DNA of 64,000 nt, from positions 62,001 to 126,000 of the forward strand of contig CAXKVR010000008.1 of the NCBI GenBank assembly GCA_964058845.1, read 5' to 3'. Below are positions 48,695 to 61,422 of the stretch, one piece after another; position 1 is the stretch's first letter; every line of letters starts with the position of its first letter. The position numbers and the translations under genes were made by a program. The notes under the pieces are model-generated. The model saw only the letters and a list, made by a program, of their open reading frames with translations, had not been told where the DNA came from and did not search any database. The DNA is from Carex sylvatica. Its lineage: Eukaryota > Streptophyta > Magnoliopsida > Poales > Cyperaceae.

Positions 48695-49493
48695 GATTTT
48701 ACATTTACTAATTATACCACCTCTTTATTGGCAGAACCCTCTAATGAAACGCAAATTCTCTCCGTCAAGAAACCAAAGGAAATTTGCGTTTGCGGAGGTG
48801 CAAAGTAAATTGACGTCTCTGTCCTCGTCTTCCTCCCTCCAGTTCTACTGAAAGAACGTGAAGACCGTCGGTGGCGGTAAGAGCTCCGATAATGTCAGGC
48901 TCAGCCTTCTCTTCTTCTCTATACTCTCTGCTCCCTTTTTGTTTTACCTTCTCTATCATGCAGTTTTTATCCCTTTCTGAACTGAAACCCTAGTTAGGTT
49001 TTCAGTGGCAGCTCTTGTAAATAGAATGAAGGTTGTGAGTGTTCTTCACCCTCTTACAATGAGTTCCTTATCTTCTAAAGTTGATTCTTATCAAGGAATT
49101 TCATTCTGAATCAAATCTATTCACCTGGCAATCTATGGAGATTTTGTTTTGGTTGTTTCCAACTTTTAGATAGGTTTAGCAGAGCGATAATTTCTACTGA
49201 TTTTCAGTCCAATTTGTGGTTTTAAGTCTTATCATTAAATTTAAATTTCAGGTCTTGAGAGTTTGTTTAATTACACTGACAATACAATTGAAGACCAAGA
49301 AAAATAAAAAATCCACTTTGTATGGAAAACTACATGCTTGGCTCTGATCAGTGCATAACTAATAACTAATAAATCTGTTTTGGGTTGGTTTTACCATGTA
49401 GCACGGGACCATTTCTCTAGTTTAATGTACTTGATTCATCATGATCTATTGTAGATAGCTTAAATTTCATTGGAGAACAGAACTAAGGAAGAG

Positions 49494-52400
49494 ATGCCAA
49501 GTAATGTGAGTTCTTTTTTAATTTCTTTCTTGTTTTTGCTGCTGCTGCTGCTGTTGTTATTGGAATTGTTTGTGTTACCATCATTTTTTTTTATGTGTTC
49601 GTTTAGTTCGTTCAGTACTTCAGTATCAAGAATCTTGTTTTGATCATTACAAAATCACAAGATGCATAATAAATTTGAAATCATTGTAAGATGGTCATAT
49701 GTTATTTCCTGCTTCATAATCACAAGAAAGAATTTAATATTTCATTTCAACTGAAAAATGAAAACAATAATAATTGTTTGTCCCTTTTTTATGTATTGTT
49801 TAGCCTGTAGGTGTTGACAACACCTTTAGAAAAAAGTTCGACAGAGAAGAGTATTTACAGCGAGCTCGTGAGCGAGAGCAAGAAAGGGTACATTCAAATT
49901 GTTATTTTATTTTCACCATTTACTTAAATTCTTCTGTAGAGGTTGTATACTTTGCTAATTTTTTTTATCATTATTTATTTATTTGTTTTGAATTTGATAG
50001 GATGATGATGAGCATCATAGGTCAAAAGGTTAGTAGCTGGTTTATCCCATCCTACTTCTGTTGTATTAATCTTATGAAATATTTTCAGTTTTCTACAATG
50101 AGAATTTTGATATGATCCTTGCTCTGCCCTTTCTCAACTTTTGGGTGGCATATACAAGGGAAAGGGCCTCTTGTGCAAAGGAAACCTTTGAAACAGAGAG
50201 ATTATGAAATAGACCTTGAATCTCGTCTCGGCAAGACTCAGGTTGGTTCATTATTTCCTCGCATCTGGCAAAATAGTCAGCATTTTGTTATTTTGTTATT
50301 TTGTTATTTTTGAATGTATACTAAAAGCAATCATCTCTTGTTCTCTCTTCTGTAGGTTGTGACTCCAATTGCTCCACTTAGCCAACAGGTTTGTCCTTGA
50401 TTTGATTCTAACCTATATCTAGATGTTCTATTTGAATTATTTTGCTAAGCTTAAAACTACACATTGAATTTCTATATCCAAATATGTGGTAATATGTTTT
50501 CCACTAAAGATGTCACACAAACATTTGTAATATTCACATTGTCTTTTTCAACTTCCCATGGTGTTGTGCAAAATGAAATAACAGTCAAGAATTACACATT
50601 GATTGGTACAAAGTTCTTACATTGCTAGAAGTGCAACATATTGCTTTAGAGTTTAGAGCCTTTTTATAAATAGTGAGTATGCACTTGGTCAACCAAATAA
50701 GAGTATTCATTTTTTACTTGAATAATTGAATATTCTTGGATATTTGACAGGCTGGATATTACTGCTCGGTTTGTGAGTGCGTAGTAAAAGATTCAGCAAA
50801 CTATCTTGACCACATCAATGGGAAAAAGCGTATGATTTATTTATTTATTTATTTTCATCCTTTTATTCCGTCTATTATTTAGATTTCGAATTTATGTTTC
50901 TGACTGATTTATAATACAGATCAGAGAGCTTTGGGCATGTCAATGCGCGTAGAAAGGGCATCTCTTGAACAGGTACCTCATTTCAACTTGCTTTCATATG
51001 GTACAAAATGCTTAATTTTTTACAAGGTCTTGCACACAAACCACTCAAAACTCCAAGAAAATGGAAAAAATGAAATGAGTATTGATAGTAATAACCAAGA
51101 AGTTCGATTTAAGTCGATCAGTACTTCAGTAGTCAAACTGATATTCAGTGCAGTTGGTATTTAGTTGGTATACAGGAAGAGTTGCTTTTGGCCTTCAATA
51201 ATTGAGAGAAAAAGAACTATGTTAGCGGCTTTCTGTTTTATGTGCTTTAGTTTGTTGGGTATATATGTCAATTGGTATGCTGGTACAGCTTGCTTTAGTT
51301 TGTTTCTAGTTCTTTTTGTCATATGTTTAGCTCACTATTAGGTTGTATTGGTTTCTTGTACCTGTTATTTTTTGTTTCGATAAAAATAGATGCTGGTGTG
51401 CGACCACTTTCCTAGAAAAAATGAAGAAATGAGATAAAAATGCCCTATAAAATTGATGTATGAATAGGAAGAGATTTTTTGTGCTTCTTAACCTTCTTTA
51501 ATAAACGAAGTAATTTATAATTCTGTGCTGCCTTTTGTTCTCAAATAGCATATTTTATTTGTAGGTGCAACAGAGATTTGAGTCGCTTAAGAAGCGCAAA
51601 CCTGCTGGTACTTTCAGTGAGAAAGGTAAGCAATTACATTTACTGAATACCTGTGTTCCTATACCATTACTAGTACTACTTGGTTCAGTACCAAGTCATT
51701 TGCTAAAATTAATTAAAGGGTTGTGCAATTGTGCAATTGGGCACCAAGCAAGCTGAGCAACATTGTTAAGTAGTAATCTGTGTAGCCAAAATCATTTGGT
51801 ATTATAGTACCAGTGTTAGCATCCTTTGTTTTACTTTCAAAAGAACTTGAGGATTTTTGCATATCATGCCATAGTTGTTACAGTTTCTTTTTCTTATGTT
51901 ATGGCAAAGATATACATGTAATGAAAATTTCTCTATTGTGAAAGATTTGGATGAAAGGATACAAAAACAGCAGGAAGAGGAGGAAGAAAGGAAGCGGCTC
52001 AAAAGGGAAAGGAAGAAAGAAAAGAAGGTAAAAAGCTTTCTCTCTCAAGTTTTGCACATAACTTTTGAAACCCCAATTTTACCACAAGCAAGAAGTTCAT
52101 GCATACTCCTATTGACTCATGAAAATCTTTATTTATGAAAAGCATTTGCCTCTGTTTCACATTATATCACTTCATGAACAGAGGGAATAATGGGTTTTGG
52201 GGTGTCGCGTTATATCACCGTCATTATACTGTTGGTCCTGTTTTTGTTTTTGAAGAAACCAAAGCAGGTGTTGTGATAAAATATTCCATCCTGTACAATG
52301 GATTAGAGTTGAGAGCATGGAATTTCCATGCTGTAAAGAATTAGAGGCCTTATGTTGAGCTTTGTAGGGTCAAGCATAGAAATTTTCATGTCTTAGTACA

Positions 52401-52527
52401 TAAAATAAAATTGATGATTTGTTGGTTATAGGAGAAAGAGAAAGCAGCAGTGGAAGAGCAAGAGGATGTGGATCCTGATATTGCGGCTATGATGGGTTTT
52501 GGTGGTTTTTCTTCTTCCAAAAAATAA
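49494..52527 (+). CDS. ZMAT2: Zinc-finger matrin-type 2 homologue (SNU23), spliceosomal tri-snRNP protein, 203 aa
   Basis: Ten coding exons join in phase: 49494-49505, 49804-49887, 50001-50028, 50159-50241, 50356-50388, 50751-50829, 50920-50972, 51565-51625, 51945-52027 and 52432-52527 (TAA). The protein begins [40 protein letters not shown] and [20 protein letters not shown] follow, with a U1-type C2H2 finger C-X2-C-X12-H-X5-H (YYCSVC, then [11 protein letters not shown]). Next comes [18 protein letters not shown], and the tail is Lys/Glu-rich coiled-coil ending in [18 protein letters not shown]. This architecture is diagnostic of ZMAT2/Snu23, which joins the B complex and helps position the 5' splice site/U6 duplex in the nucleus. 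The 12-nt first coding exon is unusually short. A 5' UTR intron (about 48875-49454) and an AAACCCTAG motif near 48984 lie upstream. Confidence 0.92.
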
Positions 52528-53881
52528 AAAAAAATAAAATATATGTTTTAAGATTTCAATTAACTTTGTCTCCCTCGAACTTCAAATAGTAGGTATTTTA
52601 TGTACCAAGGACGTTGGCTACTAATTCCTATGGTGTTCGCTCTCAATCTCTCTATTTAATTTTTGTCCTGCACTGGTTTTAACATGTGGTTGTTAGTAAA
52701 TCTCCGAGTTCTTTAACTGATGGACTCGAAGACGTTTAATATTTGTTTTTTTAAACAGAAAACATCACCACCAAGCAGAATACAATAGGGGAAAACTGCC
52801 TTGTTGAAAACAATATGGTCTCATCTCATAGAAGGTAGATATCTGGAAATATTTGTTTAATCAAATAACAATTGTATTCTAAGAATTTTTTAGAATATCC
52901 GAATGAGCTTAGTTTTTGGAGGTTGCAACTGTACTAGGAAGGAATTCAGTACATTGTGCGCTAACAGTAGTCAATCGTCACATTTTGCATTCACTTCTAC
53001 GTTTTTTGATATCACATTCAACTCTTCATTGACACAGCAACACAATGTTAAGATGTATAAAGACTGTTTCTCGTTTCTACATCTTAGATCCTGCGTTAAC
53101 CTCTGGAACGCTGCCCCATAAAAAGTTACTTTATTGAAAGATAAACTTAAAACCAAAACTATATCATAGAAAGAACAGACGCTGCAGAAAAATACGTCAT
53201 TTGATGATGTGGACAGTTTCAAACCCACTACCCGATATGGAACCGTTACATACCATGATTATAGTTCGTGTTCTACTTTGGGTCCGGATCCCTAAAGAAC
53301 GGAAGCGTCCGATTCGAATCCGTTATTTGAGATTGCTTTGCGATTCAAATTAAGACGGTTTTTTTTGGTCGAATTCAAGCCACACCGAGTCCCCCCTCGA
53401 TAATGGCCTACCGAGAGGCCTACCGCCTAACTTATCATAAATCTTGCACGCTACCAGTTGTGGAGGCCTATTTCCATAGAAATAAGTAATCTCTCGGAAT
53501 GTGTGCACTTCACTTCGGATAGATTATCTTGGATTCGAATCGGATGGTTCCAATTTAAAACCCAAAGTTTGAGTTACTTCACTGAATCTGAACTCTTCTT
53601 CTTTCCCCTGTAACTCTTGTTTTAAGTGTATTTTAACTATGTACAACCTAACAACAAAACACCAGCAAGTAACACACCACTCAATAAAAAGAAAGGAAAA
53701 ATAAAAGGAAAAGAGCTTTGGCAAAATAAATGAAATGATTTGGAATATGACAATAATGAATGGACTATCAGACTTAGCCAACAACAATGATGATAAAAAT
53801 CTAAGCTGTTCAAATTGAATGTCGAGTGAATATCAATGCCGTTGTTCCCAAAAATTAGTAGGATGCCTCATTACCTTTTTT
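52528..53881. other. 3' UTR and spacer
   Basis: This is the 3' UTR of the ZMAT2 gene to about 52700, then non-coding sequence. A stretch at about 53270-53560 has repeated ATTCGAATC and GGATC words typical of degenerate retroelement sequence. No domain or exon was recognised. Confidence 0.45.
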
Positions 53882-54478
53882 TCATGATAAACCCAAACCC
53901 ATACCAAATGGATCAAGGGGCAATAGATAGGCAAGATCATGTTCAACTATAGAAGCTGCGGGCATGCATGTTCTTGAGGCATGTTCTTGCGTCTTGTCAA
54001 TAGAAATTTCATGTTTAAAAGATGGTGATGGTGATGTCCCATGACTATCGCTATGGATATCGCTATCGCTAGACCAAGTAAATTGTTTGATGTCCTTGTT
54101 GAAAGTTTCATGTTGAAGAGGAACACAAAAATAAGCCGACAAAATGGGTAACAAAGAGCTCGGACAAAATAAATCAAAACCAAAATGATCATTATAGAAA
54201 ATTAGCACGCCGATAGGATATGCGGTAGACACACAGTTCCACCTCTCATAAACCAAGTCTCCATCTCCATTTGAAGCTAACAAAGGCAGATCAAAAATAG
54301 TTTTCTCCACCTTGCAATTCGATCTTTGTAGCAATTCTCGTCCAACCATATCCGTGTTTCTAACTTCAAAAATAATGTGTGTTGGTAGGATAGAGTCAGG
54401 AACATTCGCAAATAAGACAAAATTTTGCCATGGTTCACTAGGCAGATTGATTGAAGCAGGGTACACCAGGCTCACCAT
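53882..54478 (-). CDS. Hypothetical protein, 198 aa, not recognised
   Basis: An uninterrupted minus-strand frame starts with a true ATG (54478-54476, context AAATGG) and ends with a stop at 53882. A 597-bp open frame is long for random sequence this AT-rich. The first 130 residues look globular and mixed alpha/beta: SEPWQNFVLFANVPDSILPT, HIIFEVRNTDMVGREL and AYPIGVLIFYNDHFGFDLFC. The last 70 are Ser/Asp/His-rich (SSDSDIHSDSHGTSPSPS), with a final LLPLDPFGMGLGLS. No signal peptide, membrane segment or known catalytic motif is visible. It could be the last exon of a larger gene, a truncated paralogue, or a lineage-specific gene. It converges with the ZMAT2 gene. I do not assign a function. Confidence 0.45.
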   Translation of the reverse strand: MVSLVYPASINLPSEPWQNFVLFANVPDSILPTHIIFEVRNTDMVGRELLQRSNCKVEKTIFDLPLLASNGDGDLVYERWNCVSTAYPIGVLIFYNDHFGFDLFCPSSLLPILSAYFCVPLQHETFNKDIKQFTWSSDSDIHSDSHGTSPSPSFKHEISIDKTQEHASRTCMPAASIVEHDLAYLLPLDPFGMGLGLS

Positions 54479-55384
54479 TTGGTTCGAGATATAGATACTA
54501 ATTACCGATACCGCAATGATTCAGAAATATAAAATATTTTATTAATTAAATATATCAAATTTCCAATCAGTTATAGCAAAATCTAAGTAAGTATTTCGAT
54601 AAGAATAGGCAGCATCTAATTTATTAAAGGCCAAAAATAGCCTGGTTGTTACTTCGTACGTAATCTTTCTCAATCTCAATTTGAGAAAAGACCAGAGATA
54701 GTTCTGCACCTCCTTTTTGTTTCTTTTTCTTATGAACAATTCTTAGATATGAAAGAGTATCTTTCATCCCTCTTTTAGAAAGAACAACCCAAGAGAAATA
54801 TATGTTATGTTATTCCCAGCTCAATATACTGAAATTCTCACTCGGAAGTCGGACCATTTTCATGGGGCGCCTTCACGTGCAGAAAATATTATACGCTAGA
54901 TGCTGATCTTCCACAGGACAGCTTCTGTACAAACTGATCAGAATCAATTCCCCAAATTTGAGAAATGAAGAAGCAAGCAAGGAAATTAAATGATTCAGCA
55001 GTCCATATGGAATTTATAATTGATATTACAAAACTCTTGATCGGAAAACTATTCCAAAAATAAAGTGTCAAGCATCAGTAATATGATGACATTTAAACAA
55101 GAGATCAATTTAGGCCCAAATTAGTTAGTCGCAGTTGGGGATTGTTGGTACTAACTAAACCTCTCACTTTCTTTGTCTCTTTCTTCCTCTCTAAGCAAAA
55201 ACAAGATGAAAATTTGGAATGGAAAAAAATATAGAAGCAAGGTGGTGCTGTTTAGCAAGAAGGCAGTGGGGATTGGGGAACTGCTTTGCGAGGTAACGTA
55301 GTATTATTGGTAAATTTATTAGAAGCAAGCAAAGGTTTCAAGATTCTCTAGTATCAGATTCATTGATGCGTGTTATGATCTAAT
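54479..55384. other. Spacer
   Basis: Non-coding, AT-rich sequence. Open frames here are short and carry no recognisable residues. A LINE target duplication begins at 55385. Confidence 0.5.
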
Positions 55385-55397
55385 TTACCTACTTTTG

Positions 55398-56200
55398 GAA
55401 CAACAAGCAGAGTTAATGATCCACATAGCACAAACAACTCTAACAGCGGGTGAAGACGGAACTAGATGGAAATGGACTGACACGAGAATTTTCACAGCCA
55501 GATCGGCATATGGAGCAATCAAGAATGAACCGCACATCTCCAACAACCTGCGCCGAATTTGGAAGACCAAAGCACCGCCACACTTCAAGGTATTTGGGTG
55601 GATCATGATACGAAACAGAATTCTGACAATCGATAACCTCAAGCGAAAAGGTATGGCACTGATAAATAGGTGTACAATGTGTAAGAAGGCCAATGAAACA
55701 GTTAAACACCTATTTTACCAATGTGAGCTATCATTGCAAGTGTACACAGACATGCTAACAGAATATCAAATTAGAAGACCGGATTTACAACAAGGTGAAC
55801 ACCCGTTAATCAATACCAAATTCACAAGGCGTGAAAGATCACTATTTCTGATAACAAGTTTTGTCATATGAAGAGAGCGATGCGCGAGAATATTCAGGAA
55901 TTCAGACAACAAAGTGATCGAACTCTTGGACTAGATCAGAACTCAATGGAAGTATAGCTCGGGGGTTATCTGACACAAAACCATTAAGATAGGATATAGA
56001 GCTACAAAGCCTCTTTACTTTTTGCAATTACATCCGCTTTACATCAATTAATTACGTCTAGGGAGAGCTCATCTTGACCAATCCTCTTTTGTATTTACTT
56101 CCTGTTATTTACCTTTCAAGATATGATGTGTAACATGACTCATGTAACTATTCATTCTTCAATCAAATAGAGGCTAGACCTCCATTTTCCTCAAAAAAAA
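55398..56200 (+). mobile_element. Severely 5'-truncated L1-type LINE
   Basis: Plus-strand frame 55395-55871 encodes the C-terminal zf-RVT domain of a plant LINE reverse transcriptase: WKWTDTRIFTARSAYGAI, then FGWIMIRNRILTIDNLKRKG, and NRCTMC followed by VKHLFYQCE with the Cys/His zinc ligands. A 3' untranslated part ends in an A8 tail at 56193-56200. TTACCTACTTTTG (55385-55397) and TTACCGACTTTTG (56201-56213) are the target duplication, with one mismatch. The family is the same as the LINE at 21217-23738 (compare IDNLNKRGFSLVNRC), but the copies are diverged and in opposite orientation. Confidence 0.88.
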
Positions 56201-58966
56201 TTACCGACTTTTGTTTTTTCCAATTTTACTGAAAAATTTAAATTTTTTTAAGTTTGAAATTGGTTTGGTAATATATTAGAGAAATTAAATGGATTTAGAA
56301 ATTGATCGAAAATTTTGGAAAAAGATTAAATTGAGAAAGAGAATAAATATTTTCCCTTAAATACAAGTTATGTTTCCTATTATTCTTTTCACCAGTTTTC
56401 ATCAAATTTGAATATTAAGCATCTTTTGAGCATGACACAATAAATGGAAATTAATACAGCCAATATTTTTCAAGTGTTAGGAACTAATGTAAAAATTACA
56501 AAAAAAAAAAAAAAAAAAGAAGATTTTTATCCACCTTCTACTGTTTACATTTTGTCCACAGCATCTTATCCACTCCCATTTAACTGCTTTTAACCGTTTA
56601 AGTCCCCACTCCAATATTGTCTTCGATCTCTTCGCTCATTCCTTCTATTTTTTTAATACGATTTCATATCTCTTTTCCCAATCAATTTTCATATCTCTTT
56701 TAACGATCTCTCCATTAGAGATTCCTCTGATCTCTGTATTTTTCATTCTTCGTCTCTACTCCACTAAATATTAATCGTTGTTTTGTCCCTTTCCCTTTCT
56801 CTCAAAGAGAAGAACACAAAAATGAATTTAGTCCGAACTTATAATTAAAAAAAGGTTTCAGTTCATTGCCAAATTTTTTTATCGATCTCCTGAAAAAACA
56901 GACTAAAAGTAACCCCGAGAGAGAGAGGGGCAACCAATAATGGAGACAATGTACTCAGAAGAAATGATAAAGTATATATATGGAGGTGTCGTACCACTTT
57001 AGATTCAATTACACGAATTCAAGATCACTTCAAACCCTTCTCCCCTCTCATGATACCTCCTTTTCGAAATGCGTGCGTTTATTTGTTGTATTTCTCAAAC
57101 TTATTTGAATATCTTTTCTAACCCGTGACAAGACAGTCCAAAGGTAAATTTTACTAGTGTAAACAACTTACAATTATTATTCTGACAATCAAGATTTTAG
57201 TTTCTAATTTCCAAAGTATCAGATGTACGTAGGAAATAATAATTTTGGTCATGTAATATGCATGTTCCAATTATACCCTTTTTAATTCATTCTATTCTTA
57301 TGCAGTAATGGATCTAACATTGTTTTGAATTTTTATTTGAATTTATTGTTTTATTTAATGCAGTAACGAATCTCGTAATTATTTTTTTATTTTTGTTGAA
57401 TTTTGATATGGAGGAGATATGAGGAGACGATCTGTGAGAGGCGATATGGAGTATTGATATTGTCATTTTATAGTATTTACCCAGTTAATTTTATAGTATT
57501 CATCTTGTGATTTTACAGTATTCATCTTGTGAAAATCTGGAGGAAAGAGATGATAGAGAAACGATATGGAGTATTGATTTTGTCATTTTACAATATTCAC
57601 CCGTTAATTTTACAGTATTCATCTTGTGGAAATCTGGAGAAAAGAGCTGATAGAGAGGCGATATGGAATATTGATCTAGTTATTTTACAGTATTCATTTT
57701 GTGATTTTACAGTATTCATCTTGTCATTTTACAGTATTTGCCATGTTAATTTTACAGTATTCATCTTGTGAACAGTTACTAATGTTTAACAATGTGGTTG
57801 TGAATATTTGATGTATTGATGATTTATAGTTTACATCTGTTAGTTTTACTGTTTACATTTTTTAAATTTATAGTATTGAATTTTGCAGTGTGTTTATCTC
57901 AGTTTTATAGTGTTTTAGGTTTCAGATTTACAGTTTTATAGTTTGTATATATTAGTTTTATAGTTTACATTTAGAAATTTTATAATATTGAAGTTCTATA
58001 GTTTGCATATGTATGTTTTACAATATGTGTAGTGTCAATTTATAAGATATAGATGTATATAAAAATATTAATAATTGAAGAAAAACATTAAAACAATTTT
58101 AATTTTGAAAAAGAATTTGATTTAAAAAAATTAATTGATGCCAAAAAATTAATTTTGTATAATTTTCGGAATTATTTTGAAAAAACTGCAAGTTTGAGAA
58201 GTTATTCAATTTTAAAATGTTCTAGAAGGTATTAAAACTATCATTAACTGTAAGTTAGAGAAGTACATCAAATGGTTCTGCATTAAGTATAGTTAGTTTG
58301 ACAAATTGTACAAGTTGCAAGTACACAGAGTGGTCCCGCTGGATGTTAGAATTTTAAAGTGTGTTTTCTATAAGATTAGTTACATAAGTGTACAGCATTG
58401 AATATGAAATTTTACATGATTCGTGCAAGTTAAATGATAATTTTTTTGTGAACAAAATGTGAACAACTAGTTGTGGACAATTAGACGCTTTTAAAATTTT
58501 TTTTAAAAAGCACTGAAATGAAACCTACAAACAAGTTTTTATTTTATATTTTTTCTGTAACATAAACATAGTAAACAACAAATTATATATCAATAAATTA
58601 ATGAAGAATATTCTTCACATATAGGAAGGCAAATCATGTTTAACTAGCATTCTAGCAATAAAACCGAACCTTCCAACAAAACAAAGGTATAAATAAAAGG
58701 AAAGGTGTTATCAAATAGTGTGTTTGAATGAATCAATGGAATAGTTGTTAGCAACTAAATCAAGATTCAGAACAGTCGCTAACTCAACAAATCAATGAAA
58801 TAGCAGAATAGATAGTTAACCCAAGCTAACACAAAAATTCGGATTCTCGGAAGAGAAAAGACACACGAGAATCCTCATAAATGACACAATGGCAGAAGCT
58901 ATAAGTTGGACGGAGGGATGCCAGGAGAGGAGATAACTAGTTTAAATTGCAACTGATGTAAATTAA
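56201..58966. other. Repeat-derived non-coding region
   Basis: Apart from the tandem array listed next, the stretch is AT-rich and lacks coding signal. CTGTTTACATTTTGTCCAC near 56540 and, in reverse complement, TTCACATTTTGTTCAC near 58460 may be degenerate ends of one large non-autonomous element of about 1.9 kb. No target duplication supports this. Confidence 0.4.
57415..57775. repeat. Nested tandem repeat array
   Basis: Three diverged units of about 110 bp each contain AGGCGATATGGAGTATTGAT-like sequence, TTGTCATTTTACAGTATT, and one or more copies of a 22-base word, ATTTTACAGTATTCATCTTG followed by TG. The short word recurs at least seven times. Looser TTTTATAGTTTACAT words continue to about 58030. 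The sequence is non-coding. Confidence 0.75.
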
Positions 58967-59928
58967 TTAGTGATAGCATGAGATGTACATAAACCTTCTT
59001 TCTATTAATACAAAAACGTTAAAGGCTAAGCCTTTAACCTTCAGAAAAAAAACACAAAAGTTTGGATTAGCTACTTTTTCACCCAAACACATAATAGCGA
59101 TATTATACTTTAATAGGTATAAGTTTGAATTTGTAAGCACCAATGTTGTAAGCACCAATGTTGCGGGCCAACTCCTTGCCTCATTGTCTGGACTACCTGG
59201 CACATAATTCCACCATTCATCAGTGAAATAGACTGTATCTTCTTTTATTTCTCCATGTTTGCAAGCGAAATTCAAGTATTACTACCTACAAAAATATCTT
59301 GTCCATCAAAGTCCTTAACCTGTTCTCATTTGCTTTCGTCTCTATTGCCACACCAATGAGCCTAAATAACGTTACATCATCAGTTTCCAGGAAGGAAATA
59401 AAATCATATTTCCTGAGGATTATGAGAACCCTACTGGCACAATCTTCTGCGAGGTACCACTACTACAAAAATATTTTTCCCATCGCCCCTTTAAATGTGC
59501 TTCCGCACAGATGGCGTTTGTTACGAGTGACAGCGCTGTAATTATGTTGAACTTTGTACCATCGGTTGGTGTTTAACAAACCGATGGTGCTGATGGCCCT
59601 CTTTTTTTCATTGGTTAATTTTTAACCAACCGTTGGTTTTGATTGACTCTTTCACATCGGTTAAGCTATTAAACAAATGGTGTAGATGTGGTGATCTTTA
59701 CGATCCATTATGTAGATGAGCCGTCAGTATAGTTTGATCAATACCAACTCTATTCTTTTTTTTTTAATCGATGACGATATTCAAAAGGGTAATACTTGAA
59801 CCTAATAATTAATAACTAGTTAGACCAAAAAGTAAAAAAAAACTTCTCCATGTATTCAAGTACTGATGGTTATGTATATTGTGTTATTAAGTTAATTCAG
59901 AGATATAGCTCATATAATATATATATAT

Positions 59929-60301
59929 AGAGTGACTAATGTGCATTCGAATGTATATGGGCTGAAATACATACCGTCCAAATTCGACTTTTAAAAATTC
60001 AAATGGTCGATCCAAACTGTTCATCTTGTTCTCCATATTAATATGTGCTTGGAGACCAAATAGTAAAAAAAATTCAAACAGTGGTTGCTGATTTTACTAT
60101 TTTGTTAAGCCACCGTTGGATCAATAATTTTGTAAAATACTTAACAAATAGTAAAAAAAATCAGAAAAATGTAAAATTTGGTCTCTAAGCACATATTAAT
60201 ATGGAGAATAAGATGAACGGTTCGGATCGACCATTTGGATTTTGAAAAGTCAAATTTGAATCGTATGTATTTCGGCCCATATACATTCGAATGCACATTA
60301 G

Positions 60302-60322
<21 letters not shown>
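59929..60322. mobile_element. Hairpin MITE A, nested in the CACTA element
   Basis: The two halves are near-perfect inverted repeats of about 170 bp. The left half reads GACTAATGTGCATTCGAATG, then GGTCGATCCAAACTGTTCAT and GTGCTTGGAGACCAAAT. The right half mirrors this through GGTCTCTAAGCACA, GAACGGTTCGGATCGACC and CATTCGAATGCACATTAGTC. It is bounded by a short AGAG and (AT)n on the left, and by (CT)n then (AT)n on the right. It is non-coding. A transcript across it would fold into one long hairpin. Confidence 0.85.
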
Positions 60323-60360
<38 letters not shown>

Positions 60361-60998
60361 TGCAATTATAATTAATGAGATAATTATTTAATTAATAACA
60401 TACATGATATACCAACTCAATAGAGAATTAACTAAAGATTAATTTGCTTCTAATTAATATCTTTTGTGTTGTAATCATTAACAAAACAATAATAACACAC
60501 ACTGCATGCACAAATGCACAATAGTGACACACACATTTCATTCAACATTACTGCCATAATTTTAAAAATACTGGAACCTATATCTAAAATATGTACCCAT
60601 CTAAACTTCAAGATATATTAATTGCACATAACATTCATGAACATATATATATACTGAAAATATTTAATATACATGCAACATATATTAATGCATGCAAACA
60701 CAAATTAAAATACACAGCATCCATATGTTGGCTTTAGTTTAGTCATACGGGTGGAGGGGACCGGTGTGTGATTGATCTGGTATGTCTTGGGGGTGGTTCT
60801 AATTTGTTGCAACATAACATATAGATTAATTAATGATGGTACTTGGATTAATTTAGTGTTACAGATTAATTATGTTGATTAATTTAGTGTTGCATGCATT
60901 GTTCTATATATATGTGTGTTGTTCTTCTATATTATCTTGCTTAATTTGCTGCATGTTATTTGTATTTGATTTGGTGCTATATATACAGATCTAGAGAG

Positions 60999-61054
<56 letters not shown>

Positions 61055-61057
<3 letters not shown>

Positions 61058-61422
61058 GAGGGATCAAGTTACAACAATTTTTGAGTTACAACAAGTTACA
61101 ACAATAATTTTCTACATTTTTAAAGTCCAAACCGTTCAACATGATCTCCACAATAAAATGTGCTTGAAAATTAAATTTTACATTTTTTAGAATTGTTTTA
61201 CTATTTATTAAGATGGGTACAAAATCCAATGGTCTAAATTTGACTAGTTTTTGTACCCATCTTAATAAATAGTAAAAAAAATTCAAAAAATATAAAATTT
61301 GGTCTCCAAGCACAATTTATTGTGGAGATCACATCTAACGGTTTGGATCGACGATTTGGACTTTAGAAATGTAAAAAATAATTTGTTGTAACTCAAAAAT
61401 TGTTATAACTTGATACCTCCTC
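61055..61422. mobile_element. Hairpin MITE B, same family type, nested in the CACTA element
   Basis: The left half starts GAGGAGGGATCAAGTTACAAC, shortened here to the shared part GGATCAAGTTACAAC. The right half mirrors it through GTTATAACTTGATACC. Inside, AAAGTCCAAACCGTTCAACA and GGTTTGGATCGACGATTTGG pair, as do AAAATGTGCTTG and CCAAGCACAATTTATTGTGG. The core (GGTCTCCAAGCACA, CGGTTTGGATCGAC) is clearly related to MITE A. It is flanked by (TA)n(GA)n on the left and (AT)n on the right. Confidence 0.82.

Noticed and set aside
53524..53787. Minus-strand hydrophobic open frame
   Set aside because: Phe/Leu/Ile-rich in AT-rich spacer, with no start context or family match.
60960..61190. Open frame through the (TA)n(GA)n tract
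   Set aside because: The peptide is a translation of microsatellite DNA (YIYIYI, ERERER).
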